From: Ignavibacteria bacterium
GTDB lineage: Bacteria > Bacteroidota > Ignavibacteria > Ignavibacteriales > Ignavibacteriaceae
NCBI GenBank assembly: GCA_029863735.1
Contig: JAOTUT010000120.1
Span: forward strand, 1 to 5,637
DNA: 5,637 bases
Direction of reading: 5' to 3'
Below the pieces are notes generated by a model. The model had not been told where the DNA came from and ran no database searches. It saw only the letters and a list, made by a program, of their open reading frames with translations. Both the position numbers and the translations under genes were made by a program. Below, piece after piece: positions 1-5,247 of this stretch. Within the stretch, counting starts at the first letter, position 1. Every line of letters begins with the position of its first letter.

Positions 1-513
<513 letters not shown>

Positions 514-524
514 TTAACATATCG

Positions 525-567
525 GTAAAAATAATAAAATAGGGTGTAAGCATGAACCATATACACC
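525..567 (-). terminator. Candidate attenuator or terminator hairpin in alaS leader
   Basis: Read on the minus strand, GGTGTA (567-562) pairs perfectly with TACACC (548-543), and inside the loop ATG/CAT (560-558 with 554-552) can add three pairs. The hairpin is followed by a T-rich stretch (about 541-525, CTATTTTATTATTTTT). It lies roughly 30-70 nt upstream of the alaS start. This is the layout of a leader attenuator, or of the end of a short RNA. The stem is short and the T-run is interrupted by A, so the call is tentative. Confidence 0.33.
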
Positions 568-652
568 TGCTTTGTAGAGCGATTATACGATCTTAACAAT
601 TTTCTTTATTCGGTTGAAGAAGAGTTGCTACCGAGGCAGGGCACCTTCAATC

Positions 653-672
653 AGAGGTCATTTTTTCTTTTA
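653..672. repeat. Copy 2 of imperfect direct repeat (upstream near-copy of alaS start)
   Basis: This is the second copy of the repeat at 490-509. On the minus strand it reads as AAAGAAAAAATGACCTCT, that is, the Met-Thr-Ser beginning of alaS preceded by a purine run, but it hits a stop two codons later. The two copies could flank an inserted segment (510-652). Alternatively, this copy could be a relic of an older start, or chance in A/T-rich sequence. Confidence 0.6.
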
Positions 673-694
673 ATAAGTAATTAAACGCCGGAAA

Positions 695-709
695 ATTGAT
701 ATTATCAAT
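695..709. promoter_or_regulatory. 15-bp palindrome, possible operator
   Basis: ATTGATA-T-TATCAAT is a perfect inverted repeat around a single central base. It overlaps the proposed -10 of the divergent alaS promoter and lies about 32 bp upstream of the -24 box of the sigma-54 promoter. It could be a binding site for a dimeric regulator, but palindromes of this AT content also arise by chance. Confidence 0.3.
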
Positions 710-730
710 CAATTTATTTCCAATTGTTAA
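701..730 (-). promoter_or_regulatory. Candidate housekeeping promoter for alaS
   Basis: On the minus strand TTAACA (730-725) and GATAAT (706-701) are separated by 18 bases, each matching the sigma-70 consensus at five of six positions. Transcription would start near 694. No better pair was seen between here and the alaS start. It lies back to back with the sigma-54 promoter at 741-756. Confidence 0.4.
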
Positions 731-740
731 ATAAAGCTAA

Positions 741-756
741 TGGTACTCAAATTGCT
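741..756 (+). promoter_or_regulatory. Sigma-54 (RpoN) -24/-12 promoter of the tonB-like gene
   Basis: TGGTACTCAAATTGCT fits the sigma-54 consensus TGGCACGNNNNTTGCW: the GG (742-743) and GC (754-755) are exactly 10 bases apart and the TTGCT -12 box is complete. The predicted start is near 767, giving a 5' untranslated region of about 133 nt before the ATG at 900. An almost identical sequence lies upstream of the sigma factor gene at 2238-2253. Sigma-54 promoters need an ATP-dependent enhancer-binding activator, and none is encoded in this window. Confidence 0.75.
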
Positions 757-884
757 TTATTTTTTTGACTTTTTAGACATTACTGTGGCAATCGTATAAC
801 TAAATGGAGTCGAAAAAGTAAAATACTATAAATAAAAATTGAATTTTAGTCGGGAATTATGATCAAAACAAAAAATCCTTATAA

Positions 885-888
885 AGGG
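885..888 (+). promoter_or_regulatory. Ribosome binding site of the tonB-like gene, long spacing
   Basis: AGGG (in AAAGGG, 883-888) is the only Shine-Dalgarno-like sequence before the ATG at 900, with an 11-nt gap that is longer than usual. An out-of-frame ATG at 893, closer to the AGGG, opens a four-codon ORF (MRYV) that ends at 907 across the real start. A 10-codon ORF (859-891) ends just after this site. Confidence 0.5.
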
Positions 889-899
889 TAAAATGAGAT

Positions 900-2120
900 A
901 TGTTTAAGCAAAGAGACATTGAATTAATTATACTTGAGGTATTAGGATGTTATGATGAAACGGACAAAAAGAGTCTTCAGTTTTTAAAGGAGAATGATGA
1001 ATCATTTTGCTGGAAAGAATTGGGAGAATGTCAAAACCTTTCAGCGTTGCTTCCTTCGATATTAATAGCAGATAACCCTTCCATAGAAACAAAAGAAGTA
1101 TTAGTTAGAAAGTTGAACAGATTAATATTCGGAAGGGAAGATATCGGTCAACCAGAAAAATATGTTCCGGAAAAGAAAATTCCGGTTGAGGAAAATTTAG
1201 AAAAAGTTCTTGACCAAGATAAAATTGACTGGGGATCGTTCTCTGGAGCAGAATCGTCACAAAAACCGCAGAGTGGTTTTATGGAGGTTAAATCAAAAAC
1301 TATTTCAATAAAAAAAGAAACAGTTCAATCAAATGAAATAGAAAATTTTTCTCAAGATGAAGAGTCTGATTTAGCAAGTGATAGTCATTCCGATTTCAAA
1401 GATGAAAAAATAGTTGAAAATTCATCAAAACTTAAAAAATATATTTTAGTTTCAATCTTACTCTTTGTAGTAATTGCCTCAATATCTTTTTATTTATTTT
1501 TCACGAATAAAACTGAATCCATTCAGGTTGCAGAAGAAAATATACCCGCGGATACTGTGGTTGTTGCAATTGAAGAATTTAGTTATGACAGTGTAAAAGG
1601 ATTCGAGCCCGTATTAGAAAATAATGAAGTTCAAAAAGTTGAAATTTTAGACAAACCTCAGAATGAGAAGAAAGTTCTTCCAAAAGCGCCACCCAAACTA
1701 CCTGACCCAATAGAAGCTCCATTGATTACAATTCAGGAAGTTGTGAATGAGGAAGAACCGAAAGTTGAGGAAGAAAATTCCGTTCCACCACCAAAGGAAG
1801 TAATTGAAGAAACTGAGGAACCAACTTTTTTTGTAGCAGTTGAAGAAATGCCTCAGCCAATAGGAGGACTGCAGGGTATTCAGGGAAAGATTACATACCC
1901 GGAAATTGCAATACGAGCTAGGGTAGAAGGTAAAGTATTTATAAGAGCTTTTGTTGATGAAACAGGAACTGTAGTCAATGCAGAAGTTGTTAAAGGCATT
2001 GGCGCTGGATGTGATGAGGCTGCACTCGATGCTGTTACAAAAACTAAATTTACTCCGGGCAAACAACGGGGGAAAGCAATTAAGGTGCAGGTAACAGTAC
2101 CAATCCTCTTTAAACTTTGA
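900..2120 (+). CDS. TonB-type energy transducer with an N-terminal anti-sigma-like domain
   Basis: A 406-residue single-pass inner-membrane protein. Residues 1-72 form a cytoplasmic domain that aligns without gaps to the N-terminus of the protein at 2897-3604: 31 of 72 residues identical, including LEVLGC (12-17), WK (38-39), LG (41-42), QNL (45-47) and LP (51-52). A charged linker follows (about 80-175), then KLKK and one transmembrane helix (181-201), which by the positive-inside rule puts the N-terminus in the cytoplasm. The periplasmic part has a Pro/Glu-rich spacer (about 253-305) and a TonB C-terminal domain (about 315-406) with YPEIAIRARVEGKVFIR, VDETGTVVNAEVV, CDEAAL, TPGKQRGK and the terminal VPILFKL. 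TonB passes proton-motive energy from ExbB/ExbD to outer-membrane transporters; neither is encoded here. Ordinary TonB has only a short N-terminal tail before its helix, so some 175 cytoplasmic residues are unusual. The ATG at 900 is the first possible start, because an in-frame TGA lies at 894. The TonB call is firm; the anti-sigma role of the N-terminus is inferred. Confidence 0.9.
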   Translation: MFKQRDIELIILEVLGCYDETDKKSLQFLKENDESFCWKELGECQNLSALLPSILIADNPSIETKEVLVRKLNRLIFGREDIGQPEKYVPEKKIPVEENLEKVLDQDKIDWGSFSGAESSQKPQSGFMEVKSKTISIKKETVQSNEIENFSQDEESDLASDSHSDFKDEKIVENSSKLKKYILVSILLFVVIASISFYLFFTNKTESIQVAEENIPADTVVVAIEEFSYDSVKGFEPVLENNEVQKVEILDKPQNEKKVLPKAPPKLPDPIEAPLITIQEVVNEEEPKVEEENSVPPPKEVIEETEEPTFFVAVEEMPQPIGGLQGIQGKITYPEIAIRARVEGKVFIRAFVDETGTVVNAEVVKGIGAGCDEAALDAVTKTKFTPGKQRGKAIKVQVTVPILFKL

Positions 2121-2140
2121 TAAAATTATTTATCGAAGTT
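2113..2140 (+). terminator. 3'-end hairpin over the tonB-like stop codon
   Basis: AACTTTGATAAA (2113-2124) pairs with TTTATCGAAGTT (2129-2140) over 12 positions, with one G-U wobble and a four-base ATTA loop. It includes the TGA stop at 2118-2120. The stem is AT-rich and no clean T-run follows, so it may act as a 3'-end-stabilising hairpin rather than a strong intrinsic terminator. Confidence 0.42.
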
Positions 2141-2179
2141 AAATTCTTACTGGTAGTTATTTTAACACATCGCGATTAC

Positions 2180-2196
2180 TATCCGAAAATTATCCG
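2180..2196. repeat. TATCCG direct repeat, possible regulator site
   Basis: TATCCG occurs at 2180-2185 and again at 2191-2196. This is an 11-base period, so both copies would face the same side of the helix. They lie about 45-60 bp upstream of the -24 box at 2238. A palindromic ATCGCGAT sits just before, at 2169-2176. This is where accessory or activator sites of a sigma-54 promoter could lie, but no known site is recognised. Confidence 0.25.
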
Positions 2197-2237
2197 GACA
2201 TTCCTGCTATTTTTATTCATTTAACCCCATTTAGAAA

Positions 2238-2253
2238 TGGTACTTAAATTGCT
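2238..2253 (+). promoter_or_regulatory. Sigma-54 (RpoN) -24/-12 promoter of the sigma/anti-sigma operon
   Basis: TGGTACTTAAATTGCT has GG (2239-2240) and GC (2251-2252) exactly 10 bases apart and a TTGCT -12 box. Together with one flanking base on each side it matches the promoter upstream of the tonB-like gene at 17 of 18 positions (740-757 versus 2237-2254). The predicted transcription start is near 2264, about 53 nt before the GTG start codon. Confidence 0.75.
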
Positions 2254-2301
2254 TCTATTTGATAAAAATTTTAGTTTTAACAGAGAAATAATCAATATTA
2301 G

Positions 2302-2308
2302 AAGGGAG
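2302..2308 (+). promoter_or_regulatory. Ribosome binding site supporting a GTG start
   Basis: AAGGGAG ends 8 nt before the GTG at 2317. An in-frame TAG at 2299-2301 excludes any earlier start, so this site together with the stop fixes the start of the sigma factor gene. Confidence 0.7.
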
Positions 2309-2316
2309 AGACCGAA

Positions 2317-2892
2317 GTGGCTGATAGCAATTCCTTAACAGATGCTGAAATAATGTTAAAGGTTGCAGGATATGATTCTAAGGCATTAGAACAATTGTAT
2401 GACCGATATGCTCCTATCCTCTACACTTTAATAAAAAAAATAGTTACCGATAAAGATAGAGCTGAGGAAATTCTTTCTGAAGTATTTGTAATTGTGTGGC
2501 GGCAAATAGATCAATTCGATTTCAAGACTAACAACGTATATACCTGGTTAATTACTTTAGCGCGTAATAAAGCTATTGATGTTTTAAACAGGAATGGTGG
2601 CAAAATTATGCCGGAGTATAATGAAGATTATGAAAAAGAAGTAATAACTCCGAAACTATCTCCGGAAATAGAGGCAGTTGAATTGGCAGATGTTCTTAAT
2701 AAAAAAGAACAAATAGAAAAAGCTTTGGGTAGTTTAACTGATGCTCAAAAGTATGTTTTAGAATTGAGCTATTATGGTGGAATGGATCAAGGAGAAATTG
2801 CTGCGAAGTTAAACATTCCAACAGTGACTGTTAAATCTAAATTGCAGGTTGCATTTGGAAATTTAATGCAGAAAGTTTCAGAGGCAAAATAG
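2317..2892 (+). CDS. ECF-type RNA polymerase sigma factor (SigK/ECF19-like)
   Basis: A 191-residue group 4 (extracytoplasmic function) sigma factor that would direct RNA polymerase to a specific promoter set. Region 2 spans about residues 23-92: ALEQLYDRYAP (23-33), then the core-binding segment DRAEEILSEVFVIVWRQ (47-63), then the -10 recognition part TWLITLARNKAIDVLNR (76-92). A roughly 40-residue linker leads to region 4 (about 132-187), with the -35-binding helix-turn-helix QGEIAAKLNIPTVTVKSKL (158-176). The LYDRYAP and YYGGMDQGEIA patterns resemble the SigK group, whose members pair with RskA-type membrane anti-sigma factors; that fits the next gene. The start is GTG, the only option after an in-frame TAG at 2299. 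The gene is probably transcribed from the sigma-54 promoter at 2238, so one alternative sigma factor would control another. Its target promoters cannot be read from this window. Confidence 0.93.
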   Translation: MADSNSLTDAEIMLKVAGYDSKALEQLYDRYAPILYTLIKKIVTDKDRAEEILSEVFVIVWRQIDQFDFKTNNVYTWLITLARNKAIDVLNRNGGKIMPEYNEDYEKEVITPKLSPEIEAVELADVLNKKEQIEKALGSLTDAQKYVLELSYYGGMDQGEIAAKLNIPTVTVKSKLQVAFGNLMQKVSEAK

Positions 2893-2896
2893 TATT

Positions 2897-3604
2897 ATGG
2901 ATAAGAAAAAGAGCTTAGATCTAATTAAACTAGAAGTCTTAGGCTGCCTTAGCGATAAGGATAAGGAAAATTTGCAAAAGATGAAAGCTGAAGGTGGTGA
3001 GTTTCCCTGGAAGGTACTTGGAGACTATCAAAATCTGATTGCGAATCTTCCACTGGTACTTGAGCTCAAATACCCTGCAAGTGATCTAAAAGATAAAACA
3101 GCTATGAAGCTTTATAATATCAGGGATCAAATAAAAGCTAAAATTGAAGCTAAAAATCCTAAGCCTGCTCCTACGCATTTAGTTGAAGAAATTTCTGAAT
3201 TCGAAGAAAGTATTGAAGTACAGGAAACTCCTGAAGAAAATATAACTAATGAACAAATCGAAGTTGAAGAAAAAGTATTTGCTGAAGTTGAAGAGGGAAT
3301 TCATTTCAATACCGATGAAATTAATACGAGCCAGGATGAACCGGTTAAGTTTGTAAGTAAATTTAAAGAAAAAAGCGAACCAGAGAAACTGATTCATCAG
3401 GCAGCGGAAATAGAAGCTAAAGAACCTTTAAAAGCGGTTGTCGATAAAGATGTAATTGAAAAGTTGACAAGGGATTACATCAAAACTCATTTTGAACGTC
3501 AAATTGGATCATTGAGTAACACCGTCAAGAAGAATAGAATAATTAGCTTTATAATGTTTGCTATTTCTTTAGTTTTAATACTGGCCTTGTTTTTTATCAA
3601 ATAA
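2897..3604 (+). CDS. Probable membrane-anchored anti-sigma factor
   Basis: A 235-residue protein starting 4 nt after the sigma factor stop, with only a weak AGAGG 12 nt upstream, so it is likely translated by coupling. Residues 1-72 carry the domain shared with the tonB-like protein: LEVLGCLSDKDKENLQ (12-27), FPWKVLGDYQNL (36-47), a conserved LP (51-52) and P60. Its layout recalls the helical N-terminus of RskA-type anti-sigma factors, but the HxxxCxxC zinc motif is absent. A very acidic linker follows (about 97-180, rich in Glu), then a helical, charged segment (about 181-210), then one transmembrane helix (about 214-234) that ends at the C-terminus. There is therefore no periplasmic sensor domain, and a signal from outside would have to come through a partner. 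I do not recognise the full protein as a named family. The anti-sigma role rests on operon position, topology and fold-like resemblance. Confidence 0.75.
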   Translation: MDKKKSLDLIKLEVLGCLSDKDKENLQKMKAEGGEFPWKVLGDYQNLIANLPLVLELKYPASDLKDKTAMKLYNIRDQIKAKIEAKNPKPAPTHLVEEISEFEESIEVQETPEENITNEQIEVEEKVFAEVEEGIHFNTDEINTSQDEPVKFVSKFKEKSEPEKLIHQAAEIEAKEPLKAVVDKDVIEKLTRDYIKTHFERQIGSLSNTVKKNRIISFIMFAISLVLILALFFIK

Positions 3605-3649
3605 CATAAATACCATAGCAACCCTGTCTTTTCATATTCCATTCTGATT

Positions 3650-3668
3650 ATTAACAAAGTTTGTTGAT
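3650..3668. terminator. AT-rich palindrome between convergent genes
   Basis: AACAAA-G-TTTGTT (3653-3665) is a perfect inverted repeat, extendable to 3650-3668 with one G-T wobble. It sits in the 71-bp gap between the converging anti-sigma and membrane-protein genes, where a shared terminator is expected. The stem is AT-rich, the loop is very tight and no T-run follows, so the evidence is weak. Confidence 0.25.
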
Positions 3669-3675
3669 TGTAGTC

Positions 3676-4173
3676 TTATTTAACCCTCATTAAAAAAATG
3701 AGGACTAGAAAAATTATCATCACTGGCCAAAATAAGTTTAATACAGATAAAATCGAAAGAAAAAAAGACTTTACGCCCCAATGGCTATTTGCAATAATCA
3801 GCGTTATTCCTGCGGACAAAAAAATAATCGAGATAAGCAGAAAAATTCTATGTGTCGATGTTGATATATAAAGCATCAATAAGCCTGAACCACCAAAGAT
3901 TAAAATGATTGGGACATAAACAGCATCGCTGATATTCAGATTAAAATTCTCGGTAATTAAAAAGTAAACTCCGAACAGAAATATTATTGAACCAAGAAAA
4001 ACTGATGGCCTGTTTTGCCGGATGGTTTCAGAGTAAACAAGAGTAACACCTATTACTAATAAAGAGTAAGCTAAAATCTCTTTGAGGTCAATAGAGATAA
4101 TATTAAATATAGAAAGTAGAAAAGTTATAATTATGAACAAAACAATAATTAATGCCAGATCATTTAATTTCAT
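3676..4173 (-). CDS. Small polytopic membrane protein (LiaI/LiaF-like region, tentative)
   Basis: A 165-residue, almost entirely hydrophobic protein with about six predicted membrane helices, near residues 5-27, 33-48, 57-75, 84-103, 109-127 and 136-161. The repeated helix pattern with small-residue notches (FLGSIIFLFGVYFLI at 59-73, VPIILIFGGSGLLML at 87-101, and NLFWPVMIIFLVLIF at 146-160) resembles the LiaI/LiaF-type or DUF5668-type transmembrane regions of bacterial envelope proteins. No soluble or catalytic domain is present. Its ATG shares one base with the arginase stop (TAATG at 4175-4171), so the two are an operon and probably translationally coupled. I cannot assign a function. A link to arginase, such as a transport or regulatory role, is only suggested by the overlap. 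Confidence 0.8.
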   Translation of the reverse strand: MKLNDLALIIVLFIIITFLLSIFNIISIDLKEILAYSLLVIGVTLVYSETIRQNRPSVFLGSIIFLFGVYFLITENFNLNISDAVYVPIILIFGGSGLLMLYISTSTHRIFLLISIIFLSAGITLIIANSHWGVKSFFLSILSVLNLFWPVMIIFLVLIFLMRVK

Positions 4174-5096
4174 TAAAGTATTCTCTGTCCCATACTGGAT
4201 GCAATAAGGTCAGCTGTGAAAGCCGCACTCTGGTTTTTATGGTCGAGAATTGGATTCAGTTCAGCCACTTCCAGAGAGGACATACAACCACATTCCGCAA
4301 TGGTTTCCATAAGCAAATGAGCCTCGCGGTAACTAAGTCCGCCTGGTACGGGGGTTCCAACTCCGGGAGCAATTGAAGGATCAACACTATCAACATCGAA
4401 ACTGATATGTATATGATCAACATTCTCACCAAACTGCTTCAACACTTTTGCAATTATCCTGTGAATACCGAGTTTGTCAATATCATTCATCGTATAAATC
4501 GGAACTTTCAATTTCCTAATATTTGCTTTTTCAGCTTCATCAATACTTCTAATTCCAATGAGAGCACAATTTGCGGAATCAAGTTTTGGTGCGAAATCAA
4601 GAAGGTTTACCAGTTCATCACAACCAAGACCCAACAGTGAAGCAAGAGGCATTCCGTGGATATTTCCTGAAGGACTTGTTTTATCTGTATTCATATCACT
4701 GTGAGCATCAATCCAAATCACACCCAATTTATATTTTCTTTTTTCACAGTAGGAAGCAATTCCGGATGTAGTTCCCAAAGCCATCGAATGATCGCCGCCA
4801 ATACATAATGGAAAATCGCCCTTCTCTAAAACTTTCTCAACTTTATCGGCCAGCAGTTTGGATGTTTTAATAATTTCATCCAGATATTTTAGTTTCGGGT
4901 TTTTGATTTTTTGTCTTTCCATTATCTCAATTTTTATATCGCCGTTATCATTGACTTTATATCCGAGTACTTCAAGCTTCGTTTGCAAACCTGCTATTCT
5001 TAATGCGGAAGGACCCATATCAACTCCACGCCGGTCTGCACCAAGATCCATTGGAAATCCTATTATCGAAACATTTTGTTTAGGTATGCTTTTCAT
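4173..5096 (-). CDS. rocF: Arginase (ureohydrolase family)
   Basis: A 307-residue cytoplasmic enzyme, full length for bacterial arginase, that hydrolyses L-arginine to ornithine and urea with a two-manganese centre. The signatures are complete: GGDHS at 100-104 (metal ligand H103), IDAHSDMNT at 129-137 (ligands D130, H132, D134), the substrate loop SPSGNIHGMPLA at 141-152 (with H147), SFDVDSVDP at 232-240 (ligands D234, D236) and the late VAELNP at 277-282 (E279, matching the guanidinium-binding Glu). The N-terminal GFPMDLGADRRGVDMGPSALR (13-33) is also typical. SPSGNIHGMP is closer to arginases than to agmatinases or formimidoylglutamase, so arginine is the most likely substrate. The ATG at 5094-5096 has no clear Shine-Dalgarno sequence, but the conserved N-terminus begins just after it. 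A membrane-protein gene overlaps the 3' end by one base. No ornithine-processing or urease gene is in view. Confidence 0.95.
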   Translation of the reverse strand: MKSIPKQNVSIIGFPMDLGADRRGVDMGPSALRIAGLQTKLEVLGYKVNDNGDIKIEIMERQKIKNPKLKYLDEIIKTSKLLADKVEKVLEKGDFPLCIGGDHSMALGTTSGIASYCEKRKYKLGVIWIDAHSDMNTDKTSPSGNIHGMPLASLLGLGCDELVNLLDFAPKLDSANCALIGIRSIDEAEKANIRKLKVPIYTMNDIDKLGIHRIIAKVLKQFGENVDHIHISFDVDSVDPSIAPGVGTPVPGGLSYREAHLLMETIAECGCMSSLEVAELNPILDHKNQSAAFTADLIASSMGQRIL

Positions 5097-5138
5097 CTGT
5101 TTATTTTTTATTTAATTCAATTGAGCATAGTCAAAATA

Positions 5139-5144
5139 ATTATA
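5139..5144 (-). promoter_or_regulatory. Candidate -10 box for the arginase operon
   Basis: The minus strand reads TATAAT at 5144-5139, a perfect -10 hexamer, about 43 nt before the arginase ATG. No good -35 box lies 16-18 bases upstream, so the call rests on the -10 alone. Confidence 0.28.
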
Positions 5145-5247
5145 AAGGAGGTTATACTCAAAAAACTCACTTCATCAAACAAAACTATTCAGTATATTTT
5201 GTAAAGAATAATAAAAAGTTTCAATCTAGTTAGCCTGATAAAAAATT

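Noticed and set aside
621..671. T-box-like antiterminator (GTTGCTACCGAGGC compared with the GGTGGNACCGCG core)
   Set aside because: On the plus strand the sequence only partly matches, no specifier stem precedes it and the downstream plus-strand gene is not an aminoacyl-tRNA synthetase. alaS lies on the other strand.
765..800. Sigma-70 promoter on plus (TTGACT 765-770 and TATAAC 795-800)
   Set aside because: The spacer is 24 bases, too long for a functional -35/-10 pair, and a well-spaced sigma-54 promoter lies just upstream.
1698..2066. Minus-strand ORFs (1698-2066, 1880-2062) under the tonB-like gene
   Set aside because: The plus strand here encodes an unmistakable TonB C-terminal domain. 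The minus-strand readings are low-complexity shadow peptides with no ribosome binding site or recognisable motif.
3179..3397. 72-codon minus-strand ORF under the anti-sigma gene
   Set aside because: It is a Phe/Asn-rich antisense reading of the Glu/Lys-rich linker, the typical composition artefact of acidic coding sequence.
3685..3703. Hairpin CCTCATT-AAAAA-AATGAGG as terminator of the membrane-protein gene
   Set aside because: It lies inside the last codons of the gene (encoding the C-terminal LIFLMR), before the stop, and is not followed by a T-run. It is more likely coding coincidence.
4152..5115. Plus-strand ORFs under the arginase gene (4152-4376, 4407-4640, 4571-4771, 4858-5115)
   Set aside because: All are opposite a complete arginase with every metal-binding motif in place, and none has a recognisable domain.
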